A DNA stretch of 64,000 nt from Candidatus Poribacteria bacterium. Its GTDB lineage: Bacteria; Poribacteria; WGA-4E; PCPOR2b. Where the stretch lies: contig JAJECO010000035.1 in assembly GCA_022822005.1 (NCBI GenBank), positions 17,119 to 81,118 of the forward strand. Reading direction: 5' to 3'. The notes under the pieces were generated by a model, which was not told the origin of the DNA, searched no databases, and saw only the letters and a list, made by a program, of their open reading frames with translations. The position numbers were made by a program, and so were the translations under genes. Each line of letters starts with the position of its first letter. Within the stretch, counting starts at the first letter, position 1. Positions 9,386 to 16,501 of the stretch are shown here, one piece after another.

Positions 9386-10405
9386 TCAAAGCGTATAGCC
9401 TGTCAACTTGTGTAGATTTTGTCGCTGCTCGTTATCTGCGATAACGATCAAGGCGTCGCCAGCCTCCAGCTTTAACCCTCCAGAAGGGTTATAAATAAAC
9501 TCTCCATTTCGTTTATGAACAGCGACAACCATCAAGTTCGTTCGATCTGGGATGCGCGCCTCACCCAGAGTAAGCCCCACCAACGGTGCTCCCGACTGGA
9601 TAACTGATTCAGCAAAGCGTGTGGTCTCTTGACTCCTGAGCATAATGTCCAGAAAGTTAACCACGATTGGGCGTGTAACCGTCGAAGCCAATCGCATACC
9701 GCCAATATGGTCTGATAAAACCACTTCATCTGCCCCTGCCTGCTTCAGCTTGGATAGCGAATTGGCTTCAACCGCTTTAGAGGCAATCTTCAATCTTGGA
9801 TTCAGCTGTTTCGCAGATAGAACAACAAATAGATTATCCTGATCACGCGACAGTGAAGTAATCAATCCACGTGCACGTTCAACACCCGCACGAATTAAAA
9901 CTTCGTCTTCCGTTGCGTCACCATGAACATACAGGAAATTTTTCGTTTCCAGTTCATGATCAATCCGTTCCTGCTCGTATTCAATAGCGACGAAATCCAT
10001 GTCCATTTGGATCATTTCTTCGAGCGCATGAACTCCCGTATCCCCTATACCACAAACAATATAATGGTTTGAAAGTTTATCGATTGATTTTTCCATCTTC
10101 CTTCGTCGAAACACCTCTCGGAATTGTCCTTCAATAATAAAGGCAGTTGCCACGGTAATACTATACACAAAGATGCCAAACCCACCGATTAATAGGAAAA
10201 CGGTGAAAGCCCTTCCCACCTGGGACATATTATCATCGGTGTATCCGACTGTTGTCAATGTAATGACAGTCATGAAAATAGCATCGAATATAGTCCACTT
10301 CTGATGTGGATTATCCCCTTCAATAATCCAATACCCGATAACCCCGGTAGCAAAAAGAATGAGCAGCGAGATTATGGCGATGATGAAATTTCGCTGATAA
10401 CTCAA
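9386..10405 (-). CDS. two-TM potassium channel with TrkA-N/TrkA-C regulatory domains
   Basis: A 339-residue inner-membrane channel subunit. Transmembrane helix 1 spans about residues 6-28, a pore loop carries the selectivity filter TTVGYTD (51-57), and helix 2 spans about 64-91. The cytosolic part starts with a Rossmann RCK domain (CGIGDTG, 118-124; acidic end of strand 2 at IEYE, 141-144) and ends with a TrkA-C/RCK-C domain (about 255-335). These domains gate the pore in response to nucleotide or cation binding. The filter has Thr where the textbook signature has Gly (GYGD), a variant that occurs in prokaryotic channels of this type. Function as K+ efflux or uptake cannot be told. Confidence 0.9.
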   Translation of the reverse strand: MSYQRNFIIAIISLLILFATGVIGYWIIEGDNPHQKWTIFDAIFMTVITLTTVGYTDDNMSQVGRAFTVFLLIGGFGIFVYSITVATAFIIEGQFREVFRRRKMEKSIDKLSNHYIVCGIGDTGVHALEEMIQMDMDFVAIEYEQERIDHELETKNFLYVHGDATEDEVLIRAGVERARGLITSLSRDQDNLFVVLSAKQLNPRLKIASKAVEANSLSKLKQAGADEVVLSDHIGGMRLASTVTRPIVVNFLDIMLRSQETTRFAESVIQSGAPLVGLTLGEARIPDRTNLMVVAVHKRNGEFIYNPSGGLKLEAGDALIVIADNEQRQNLHKLTGYTL

Positions 10406-10801
10406 AAGATATTTCCCTCAATTGTGGACAGTCTCAAGCAAGGAGGCTAGCAAACTTCGCCTATGCGTCCCTGCTCTTTTAGAACGATATAGTTGATGGA
10501 AGACGGCTTATGTCCCGCCCCGATACCCAGCTTCAGTGGGATCGACCTAATCAGCTGCGACTTCAATGGATCTTTGGCAATTAGCCCTACGAGGAAATAA
10601 CTGGCACAATATTTAACTCAACGTCAAGGAGGATAGCAGCGTTTCCGAATAGCCCCACCTCTGGCTCGTTTATATGACTGTCGATTTTTTATCATCTTAA
10701 CGAATGAAGCAATTTCACGAATTAAACGAAACAAAAAAATCAATGATAAGAGCGTGTTGATTTTTGGAGGTAAACTGCATCGGGCATCGGGGCGTTAATC
10801 A
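10406..10801. other. gene-free stretch upstream of the channel gene
   Basis: No convincing coding region on either strand. An AT-rich perfect 9-base inverted repeat, AAAAATCAA (10735-10743) with TTGATTTTT (10757-10765), lies near the small mobile element that follows. TTGACGTTGAG occurs on the - strand near 10620 and could be a -35 box for the channel gene, but no good -10 is visible at the right distance. Confidence 0.4.
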
Positions 10802-10810
10802 GTTGGTTGT

Positions 10811-10878
10811 TAGGGCTATTCAGTTTTAGGCTTTTTACCCGTTTTGTTTGAAAAGACAGAAAAACTAAATGACCCTCG
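10811..10878. mobile_element. short inverted-repeat element (MITE copy A), flanked by 9-bp direct repeats
   Basis: About 68 bases. The left end is TAGGGCTATTCAGTTTT; the right end, AAAACTAAATGACCCT, is its imperfect inverse. The element is flanked by GTTGGTTGT on both sides (10802-10810 and 10879-10887), the mark of a transposition target duplication, though two extra bases (CG) lie before the right repeat. It is an internally deleted relative of copy B at 14803-14968, sharing both ends but lacking the middle 100 bases. It encodes nothing. Confidence 0.75.
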
Positions 10879-10887
10879 GTTGGTTGT

Positions 10888-11170
10888 AGTAATGGATTGT
10901 ATCCCACAAGCAACTGTGTTACAATAATGATACGGGGTAGAGTGTGGAGTGCCAATTGGTGGTGCTTGACCAGTTCCGTTTTTGCAAGTTGTTTTCGAGG
11001 GAACACTTCTTCGTCTAAGGTGGTACAAAATTTGCGTATATATTCGGTGTAATTTCCACGTGTCAGCCAAGGAGTAGTGCGTATCTGTATTGGATTCCTT
11101 GATTTTTTCAGATCTCTCGACGAAACAATCGTCGGGGCGAGGCGGTATTAATTAAAGGAGTGAACGAAAA
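10888..11170. other. gene-free stretch before the secreted unknown protein
   Basis: No supported gene on either strand. The final 15 bases hold the TTAAAGGAG ribosome binding site of the gene starting at 11171. No convincing promoter pair was found. Confidence 0.4.
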
Positions 11171-11923
11171 ATGTTACCCAGAAAGTTCCACCTCAACCTT
11201 CTAATCCTTTCCGCACTTCTGTTTGCAGGATTTACCAATCCAAACCATGCAGAAGTGGAAAGCATCCAAATCCACCTTTTCGGTTTCGTTAATAATGATG
11301 ATGCCCGACAGATTCGACGTTTATTGAAACCTTGGGCGGATCCGGAGAATGTGAGTTTCTCCGCAGCCGTTGACAAAAACGGGCGTGAACGGCATTTTAC
11401 AACCATCGTTGAAGTCACTCCACGACGGGGTAAGAATCCGTACAATGAGGGACGTACTTTTGATATTTATGACATCACCCGTCAATTGAATGATCAACGT
11501 TTCCGGGGCAGTCAGGTCGGAAGCCAAGCTTGGGTAGCCAAATCCGAAGCCACAATCACAGGCAATCTCTATGCACATCCGGGGTTCTCGCGCAGCTACA
11601 TACGCAATGTTCCTTTTTGGCGACGTTGGCGCGCTGACACATCAGAGATCAATCATGCGATGGTTGTGGGTTGGGACCAGAAGGCCGTCTTTAGCGGTAA
11701 TGATAAATTTGATGAGTTGATACAAGAAGCAAACCAAGGTGTTAGTGGGGTCGAAGTCAAAGGGCAGGTTGTAGGCTTTGATGGAGTCTACCCCGTTATA
11801 TCTGTCCGAGACTTTCGGGTTGAGTACTTAGTTGAACCGAGCATAGAAGAGAAAGGCAGCGAAGAGGAGTCTACAAAACGAGAACCCGAGTATCTCAAAA
11901 AAGCTGAAGATGCTGACCAGTAA
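11171..11923 (+). CDS. secreted protein of unknown function
   Basis: A 250-residue protein I do not recognise. Residues 1-27 form a signal peptide (LLILSALLFAGF core, likely cleavage after NHA). The mature part begins with VESIQIHLFGFVNNDDARQI, a beta-alpha pattern loosely like a ferredoxin-like or heavy-metal-associated fold but without a CxxC. The central region has RSYIRNVPFWRRWR and the last 25 residues are highly charged (EEKGSEEESTKRE). AAAGGAG lies 12 bases before the ATG. It stands alone between a mobile element and a strong hairpin, so it is probably a single-gene unit. Confidence 0.65.
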   Translation: MLPRKFHLNLLILSALLFAGFTNPNHAEVESIQIHLFGFVNNDDARQIRRLLKPWADPENVSFSAAVDKNGRERHFTTIVEVTPRRGKNPYNEGRTFDIYDITRQLNDQRFRGSQVGSQAWVAKSEATITGNLYAHPGFSRSYIRNVPFWRRWRADTSEINHAMVVGWDQKAVFSGNDKFDELIQEANQGVSGVEVKGQVVGFDGVYPVISVRDFRVEYLVEPSIEEKGSEEESTKREPEYLKKAEDADQ

Positions 11924-11961
11924 ATATGACACCGATTACATGGTGGTAAGTTACAATATAT

Positions 11962-12012
11962 GAGGGGTTGGGAATAATACGGCGAGTCTGGATTCGTGTT
12001 TCCCAGCCCCTC
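11962..12012 (+). terminator. large hairpin after the secreted unknown gene
   Basis: GAGGGGTTGGGAA (11962-11974) can pair with TTCCCAGCCCCTC (12000-12012), 13 base pairs with one G-T wobble and a 25-base loop. It starts 38 bases after the stop at 11923. There is no long T run, only AGTTTATTAA, so it could be a weak intrinsic terminator or a 3' stabilising stem. Confidence 0.5.
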
Positions 12013-12123
12013 AGTTTATTAATTGACCGTATGTGTGCAATTTAGTAATCAAGTAACCCGATGGTGCAATTCAACCTCGAAAGGGTTGGATTGTTCGTTA
12101 ATTTATTGATTGAGGAGAATGAT

Positions 12124-13167
12124 ATGCACATTTCCGAATTGGATACACCTGCACTTACTGTAGACCTTGATGTTCTCGAACGTAATATCTATAATATGGC
12201 AGCCCTTTGTCGGGAAATCGACATTGATTTGCGCGTTCACACAAAAACTCACAAAGTTCCAGAGATTGCCAGAATGCAGGTCGATTCCGGATCGAAGGGG
12301 ATTACCTCCCAAAAGCTTGGAGAAGCGGAGGCTATGGTTGATGGCGGGCTTGACGACATCCTAATTCCTTACAACATCGTCGGAAAGCCAAAATTGCAAC
12401 GGTTGACACAATTGGTCAAGCGAGCAAAGATTACTGTCGCTCTCGACTCGGAGATAACCGCCGAAGGAATCTCTAGCCAAGCAGCAGCGGATGGCTGCTC
12501 GGTACGTGTAGTCATTGAACAGGACACAGGAGGACGCCGGGTCGGTGTGCAATCCCCTCAAGCCACGCTTGAACTCGCCCAAAAAGTGACGGAGATGCCC
12601 GGCCTTGATTTTCAAGGTATTATGACCTATGGGAGCAATATCCGCGCAAAGCCGTTCCTTGATGAAACAGTTGACCTTCTAAATGGTGCAGGTATCCCTG
12701 TCAATATCATCAGCGGAGGCGGGACAGGTGCGGAACGTGCGTCCAAAGAAATTGGCTGCACGGAAACACGCAGCGGCTCGTATGTCTACGAAGGTATGAC
12801 GCGCATATCTGGATCAGAGACGCTCAATCCGGACCGATGTGCCTTGCGGATGATTGCTACGGTTGTGAGCACCCCGACCGCGGACCGAATTATCATTGAT
12901 GGTGGCGCCAAGACGTTCACTAGCTATCCGCCCACTCCTTATGGCCATATTGTTGGATACCCGGATGTCAAAATATATGGGATGTCCGTTGAACACGGAC
13001 ATCTCGACGTGAGTGAGTCAGAACATAAATTCCGTGTTGGCGACCAATTGGCTATCATTCCGTTACATCAAGGCATGACAAGTAACCTACACGATGAGTT
13101 GGTCGCTGTAAGACATGAACAGGTGGAAACCGTTTGGGAGATCGCTGGGCGTGGCAAAGTCAAGTAG
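12124..13167 (+). CDS. D-threonine aldolase / D-serine dehydratase-like PLP enzyme (alanine racemase N-fold)
   Basis: A 347-residue fold-type III PLP enzyme. The N-terminus LDTPALTVDLDVLERNI and RVHTKTHK (37-44) are characteristic; Lys41 is the expected Schiff-base lysine. IEQDTGGRRVGV, IISGGGTG and the C-terminal EHGHLDV follow in family order. In this family a C-terminal His-x-Cys or His-x-Asp binds a divalent metal; here the segment reads PLHQGMTSNLHDEL, so the His is kept but the second ligand is Gly. ATG at 12124 (GAGGAGAATGAT upstream) is preferred to 12061. Predicted to cleave or dehydrate a D-hydroxy amino acid, but metal use is doubtful. Confidence 0.85.
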   Translation: MHISELDTPALTVDLDVLERNIYNMAALCREIDIDLRVHTKTHKVPEIARMQVDSGSKGITSQKLGEAEAMVDGGLDDILIPYNIVGKPKLQRLTQLVKRAKITVALDSEITAEGISSQAAADGCSVRVVIEQDTGGRRVGVQSPQATLELAQKVTEMPGLDFQGIMTYGSNIRAKPFLDETVDLLNGAGIPVNIISGGGTGAERASKEIGCTETRSGSYVYEGMTRISGSETLNPDRCALRMIATVVSTPTADRIIIDGGAKTFTSYPPTPYGHIVGYPDVKIYGMSVEHGHLDVSESEHKFRVGDQLAIIPLHQGMTSNLHDELVAVRHEQVETVWEIAGRGKVK

Positions 13168-13189
13168 CTGCGGCAAGTCAAATCGAATT

Positions 13190-13939
13190 TCAGAGACCAT
13201 AAATTGCTTTCAGATTTCCACCAAGGATGCTTGAGGCTTCCTCATCGGTAAACCCGATATTTCGGATACCATTGACACCATTCACGGCGTCGCCACTGGG
13301 CGAGTTTGATCCAAAAACGATTCGATCCGCGCCAACTCGTCCCCCGCGTGCAATGCCCTTGATGGTTATCGGTTCCGCAGCGGCGATGAGGGTTGTACCG
13401 AGATAAATATTGGAATTTTCAACTGCGGCTTGAACAGCTAATGGCGTCCACTCGCGATAGCCCATGTGATCCATGATAATTGTCACATCTGGGTGGCGTT
13501 CTGCAAGCGTTCCAATGAACTCCGGTGAGCAGCCACTCATTGGTGAACCGGAATGGATAGTAGCAGGAATGCCAAGCGAATTTGCGAGTTCCATGACTGG
13601 ATCAACGCAAGGTGCGTCCAGACGATAGCGATGTGCTGCTGCCATCAGCTTGACTGTCTGGGCACCGGCATCAACGCACCGTTTTAGGTCATCGCAGGCA
13701 GCGGAGCCCATTGTAGGATTGATCAGGCATCCCGGAACAATGCGGGTTTCTCCCTTGGTTTCCTCAAGGAGGTGCGCGTTAATTTCCGCCGGATCGGGTG
13801 GCAATCCGCCGGGAAACACAACGCAGACATCAATACCAGCCTTATCAGCAACCGCAATTAGCCCCGCCTTGCCGTAAGGTTCGTCGTTAAATTCAGCGGG
13901 CATATAGGCTTCAAAATCCGCAACAAATTGTGTAGCCAT
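13190..13939 (-). CDS. amidohydrolase-2-family TIM-barrel protein with degenerate metal site
   Basis: A 249-residue protein of the amidohydrolase_2 (ACMSD-like) family: RIVPGCLINP, AQTVKLMAAAHRYRLD, IPATIHSG, DVTIIMDHMG and DRIVFGSNSP mark successive barrel strands. Active members begin with DxHxH and end with FGSD; here the start reads VADFEAYM and the end FGSNSP, so two of the metal-binding elements are replaced while His in TIHSG and DHMG remain. It may be metal-independent or have lost hydrolase activity. ATG at 13939 has AAGGAG nine bases upstream and is preferred over the GTG at 13978. It converges on the PLP-enzyme gene with a 22-base gap. Confidence 0.75.
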   Translation of the reverse strand: MATQFVADFEAYMPAEFNDEPYGKAGLIAVADKAGIDVCVVFPGGLPPDPAEINAHLLEETKGETRIVPGCLINPTMGSAACDDLKRCVDAGAQTVKLMAAAHRYRLDAPCVDPVMELANSLGIPATIHSGSPMSGCSPEFIGTLAERHPDVTIIMDHMGYREWTPLAVQAAVENSNIYLGTTLIAAAEPITIKGIARGGRVGADRIVFGSNSPSGDAVNGVNGIRNIGFTDEEASSILGGNLKAIYGL

Positions 13940-14060
13940 AAAGTGCTCCTTAGTGTCTATCCAGCAACCCTCCCTCACTTAGGGAGTTATCTCTCCAGTC
14001 TACGAGCATTTGGAAGGTTGGGCATTTGGATAGGTTTTAATTTGAAAAGCAGCTGGAACA

Positions 14061-14480
14061 TCACCTCTGTACGAGCTCTATGAGAATGCCGTCGGGATCC
14101 CTTGCGCAAACCACACCCCCAGCATCCGGTGCTCCAACCGGATCAGACAGAAATTCCACACCCTTCTGTTTCAATTCTTCGACAGTGCCCCATACATCCT
14201 CAACAAAAAAGGTGAGCCAGCGCACACCAGCCGAGAAATTGTAGGAGGGCGTTGATGGTGGCGATTCGATGCCCATCAACTTAATGAGTGTTTGCCCTGC
14301 TTGCAGACGAACTTGGCGAAATCCTCGCGGCGCCAAGCCTGCTCCTTTCGCTACGTCCTCAGGAATTTGGATATCCAGAACAATTTCCAGACCTAAGCAT
14401 TCGTGGTAGAAATGCAGCGACTTCTCAAAATTACTGCACGTAATAGCGATATCAACGATGGGATGGGTCAATTGCAACAT
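14061..14480 (-). CDS. VOC (glyoxalase/dioxygenase) superfamily protein
   Basis: A protein of 139 residues with two beta-alpha-beta-beta-beta halves. The first begins HPIVDIAITCSNFEKSLHFY; the second has VRWLTFFVEDVWGTVEELK and ends VVCARDPDGILIELVQR. The DPDGILIELV ending, with its metal-binding Glu, and an N-terminal His fit a metal-dependent VOC fold. Substrate unknown. ATG at 14480 is chosen over an in-frame TTG at 14489; AGGAG lies upstream of both. It lies upstream of the amidohydrolase-like gene on the same strand, 122 bases apart. Confidence 0.8.
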   Translation of the reverse strand: MLQLTHPIVDIAITCSNFEKSLHFYHECLGLEIVLDIQIPEDVAKGAGLAPRGFRQVRLQAGQTLIKLMGIESPPSTPSYNFSAGVRWLTFFVEDVWGTVEELKQKGVEFLSDPVGAPDAGGVVCARDPDGILIELVQR

Positions 14481-14793
14481 AGGAATCAAGCTCTCCTTTC
14501 AATACCAAACTGTGCTAAAAAATGAATTAGGTAAGATTTCGTCGGTGCCGTAAAACTTCCGCCATGCTTCAAAAGTTTCCGGTGAATTAAACTTCAAGAT
14601 TTTAGATTACAATAATTGTCATCTAGCAATTTAGGGATTTTTTATCTGAGCAGCAAGGAGATTATATCACGGTAAACTGATACCGTCGAGGGAAAACCGT
14701 GCGATTGATGAGAACCGAAATGCCCGAAGTTCCTTGGTCGGGATATCTTGTGCAAAGCTGCCTAATGAACTTGATTACTTTCAAGAAACATAC
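14481..14793. other. gene-free stretch between the VOC gene and MITE copy B
   Basis: No supported gene on either strand. I see no structured RNA or clear promoter; the first bases hold the ribosome binding site of the VOC gene (- strand). Confidence 0.4.
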
Positions 14794-14802
14794 TTCATCG
14801 GC

Positions 14803-14968
14803 TAGGGCTATTCAGTTTTAGGCTTTTTACCCGTTTTGTTTGAAAAGTCTGAGTCGGGAAGTCGCGCATAGAGCGACGTGTCGGGATTGGGAAATCCCTC
14901 CCCGATAAATCCCCGATGAATCGGGACAGGCGGGATGCAAGCACCTACAGAAAAACTAAATGACCCTA
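14803..14968. mobile_element. small inverted-repeat element (MITE copy B) with 9-bp target duplication
   Basis: A 166-base non-coding element. Ends are TAGGGCTATTCAGTTTT and the imperfect inverse AAAACTAAATGACCCTA. It is flanked by a perfect direct repeat TTCATCGGC (14794-14802 and 14969-14977). The interior contains several small palindromes, including GGGATTGGGAAATCCC and CCCCGATAAATCCCCGATGAATCGGG-like stems. It shares its first 43 bases and its last 20 with copy A (10811) and lies just upstream of the queF promoter. No transposase of this family is in the window. Confidence 0.85.
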
Positions 14969-14985
14969 TTCATCGGCATTACTCC

Positions 14986-15015
14986 TTGACGATATTTCTC
15001 ACATGATGTTATCAT
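14986..15015 (+). promoter_or_regulatory. putative queF promoter
   Basis: TTGACG (14986-14991) and TATCAT (15010-15015) with an 18-base spacer, 36 bases before the ATG. It begins 9 bases after the target duplication of the adjacent mobile element. No preQ1 riboswitch could be recognised in the short leader. Confidence 0.5.
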
Positions 15016-15051
15016 TCCTGCAACAAAAGACTCAAAGGAGATTTTTCATTT

Positions 15052-15453
15052 ATGCGTCATCAATTCTATGATGGTCTACAGAGTGATATCCGCGAGATGA
15101 AAACGCCGGCCATTGAAACTTGGAAAAATGAGTATAGCGACAAAGACTACACCATAGAAGTAACGACCCCAGAATTTACAGCAATTTGCCCTAAAACAGG
15201 GTTGCCGGACTTTGGAACAATTCAGATTACCTATACCCCCGACGAGCAGTGTGTCGAGCTTAAATCGCTGAAAGAGTATCTGCTATTTTATCGAGATGTT
15301 GGAATATTTCACGAGCATGTCGTCAATAAAATTCTGGCAGATTTTGTTACGGCGTGTGATCCGCGGAAACTTGAGATTGTTGGGGATTTTCACATCCGTG
15401 GAGGCATTAAAACCGTTGTCCGCGCTAATTATGAACGCGAGAATGGATTATAA
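15052..15453 (+). CDS. queF: NADPH-dependent 7-cyano-7-deazaguanine reductase QueF
   Basis: Reduces preQ0 to preQ1 in queuosine biosynthesis. At 133 residues it is the short, single-domain QueF type. Visible landmarks are the nucleophilic Cys46 in CPKTGLPDFG with Asp53, the QueF NADPH-binding signature ELKSLK (69-74), and FHEHVVN with His87 and His89. AAAGGAG lies 11 bases before the ATG. No other queuosine genes are nearby, so preQ0 synthesis must be encoded elsewhere or preQ0 is salvaged. The gene is the only one on the + strand between the VOC gene and the convergent Hfq-like gene. Confidence 0.95.
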   Translation: MRHQFYDGLQSDIREMKTPAIETWKNEYSDKDYTIEVTTPEFTAICPKTGLPDFGTIQITYTPDEQCVELKSLKEYLLFYRDVGIFHEHVVNKILADFVTACDPRKLEIVGDFHIRGGIKTVVRANYERENGL

Positions 15454-15534
15454 GAAGATTTAGTTGTAGTAGATGTTTTACAAAACCGTCCGCTGAACCT
15501 AAACTTGCCACAACCCGACAAATCGTTCCTGCCT

Positions 15535-16191
15535 TTATGCCCATCGTGGACCTATCTCAAAACTTTGTAATCCGTGCCGGAATACAATGACGTTGCCCCC
15601 ATGAACTAAAAGGATCTTTATCTCATACTGACTAAACCACCTGATAAGCCCCACGATAATCTCGCCACCTCTGAGAGTTAACCGCGCCGGAATCTTTTCT
15701 CTGCGACAACGCGCAAGCACTCGGTTATCAACTTGGAAACGCTCAGACTTATGAACGATTGACTCTAAGTTTTGCATTTTCAAATCTGCATCTATCTCAA
15801 TATCTTGAACAACTTGAGACATCTCATCCTGCTTGTACATATACTTGATGCTAAGTTTTTCAAGGTGGTGTACTTCTCCACCGAGTGATTCGACAGCAAG
15901 GGCATAAGTTAATCGTCGACTGATGATACCTTCAATATGTTCCCCGTAAAGCTCAAAAACCATCGGTGTCTTCTTTCGGATCTGCTTTTGAACGTAAGCA
16001 CGTCCGTGGCTTTCGGCGCGAATCTGGTTCAGTAATTCCGGAGATAGATGACGGTGGACCTGCCTGCTTCGTTGTGAGGACTTGCGTGACCCACCACGAT
16101 GTCCATGCGGCGGGGTCCTCTGCAAGGACTTCTCCTGTGGTTGGGCAATTAAATCACTCTGCCCAAGTGAAAGTTTTGACCGCGTCGCCAA
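15535..16191 (-). CDS. protein with two tandem Sm/Hfq-like domains
   Basis: A 218-residue cytosolic protein. The C-terminal domain (about residues 158-214) looks like Hfq: CRREKIPARLTL, then GGEIIVGLIRWFSQY, ILLVHGGN and VIVFRHG, matching the Hfq layout RRERVP, NG, GxIxxFDxF, and the YKHA motif (here FRHG). A second Sm-like segment lies before it (about 74-120: TPMVFELYGEHIEGII, then EKLSIKYMY). The N-terminal 60 residues are basic and rich in Ser, Gln and Arg (HGHRGGSRKSSQRSRQ). A role in RNA binding is inferred. The start is taken as TTG at 16191 because GGGAG lies eight bases upstream; an ATG at 16314 would add 41 unlikely residues. It converges with queF. Confidence 0.65.
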   Translation of the reverse strand: MATRSKLSLGQSDLIAQPQEKSLQRTPPHGHRGGSRKSSQRSRQVHRHLSPELLNQIRAESHGRAYVQKQIRKKTPMVFELYGEHIEGIISRRLTYALAVESLGGEVHHLEKLSIKYMYKQDEMSQVVQDIEIDADLKMQNLESIVHKSERFQVDNRVLARCRREKIPARLTLRGGEIIVGLIRWFSQYEIKILLVHGGNVIVFRHGLQSFEIGPRWA

Positions 16192-16263
16192 TGGTTGTTC
16201 TCCCTTTTGAACATCCCGTTTTAGTCCGGGTTGTAGCCTACCTAAAATAATCACCCAAGATAT

Positions 16264-16272
16264 TATAACATT
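16264..16272 (-). promoter_or_regulatory. possible -10 box of the Hfq-like gene
   Basis: On the - strand GTTATAATA matches the TATAAT consensus and lies about 75 bases before the TTG start at 16191. No good -35 was found at the usual distance, so this is tentative. It supports the shorter start, because the longer ORF would begin too close to or upstream of the promoter. Confidence 0.3.
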
Positions 16273-16412
16273 TTCCAGAACGCACCCCAACCGCAAAAAT
16301 TGACAGTCCAACACTGCAGAATGTAAATAGCCGGAAGATCTGTTCTTAAGGACCGTATCCGGTGACTAAGAGGAATTTCTTGCTGAGTTGTATCCGCATC
16401 GAAAGAGTTTCG

Positions 16413-16456
16413 AAAAATAAAAAAAAGGCGTCTGGGAAAATACCCCAAACGCCTTT
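16413..16456 (-). terminator. intrinsic terminator of the TPR gene
   Basis: On the - strand AAAGGCGTTTGGGG pairs with CCCAGACGCCTTT across a short loop and is followed by a run of eight T. It begins about 45 bases after the stop at 16502. Confidence 0.85.
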
Positions 16457-16501
16457 ATTGAATTGAAATGAAGTTAACGAATCACAAACAACTGTGGTGT
16501 T

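Noticed and set aside
10740..11070. Two small - strand open frames near the channel gene
   Set aside because: They run across the mobile element and its direct repeats, have no ribosome binding site and no recognisable motif.
14978..15051. preQ1 riboswitch before queF
   Set aside because: The leader is very short and I could not find the hairpin and A-rich tail of known preQ1 classes.
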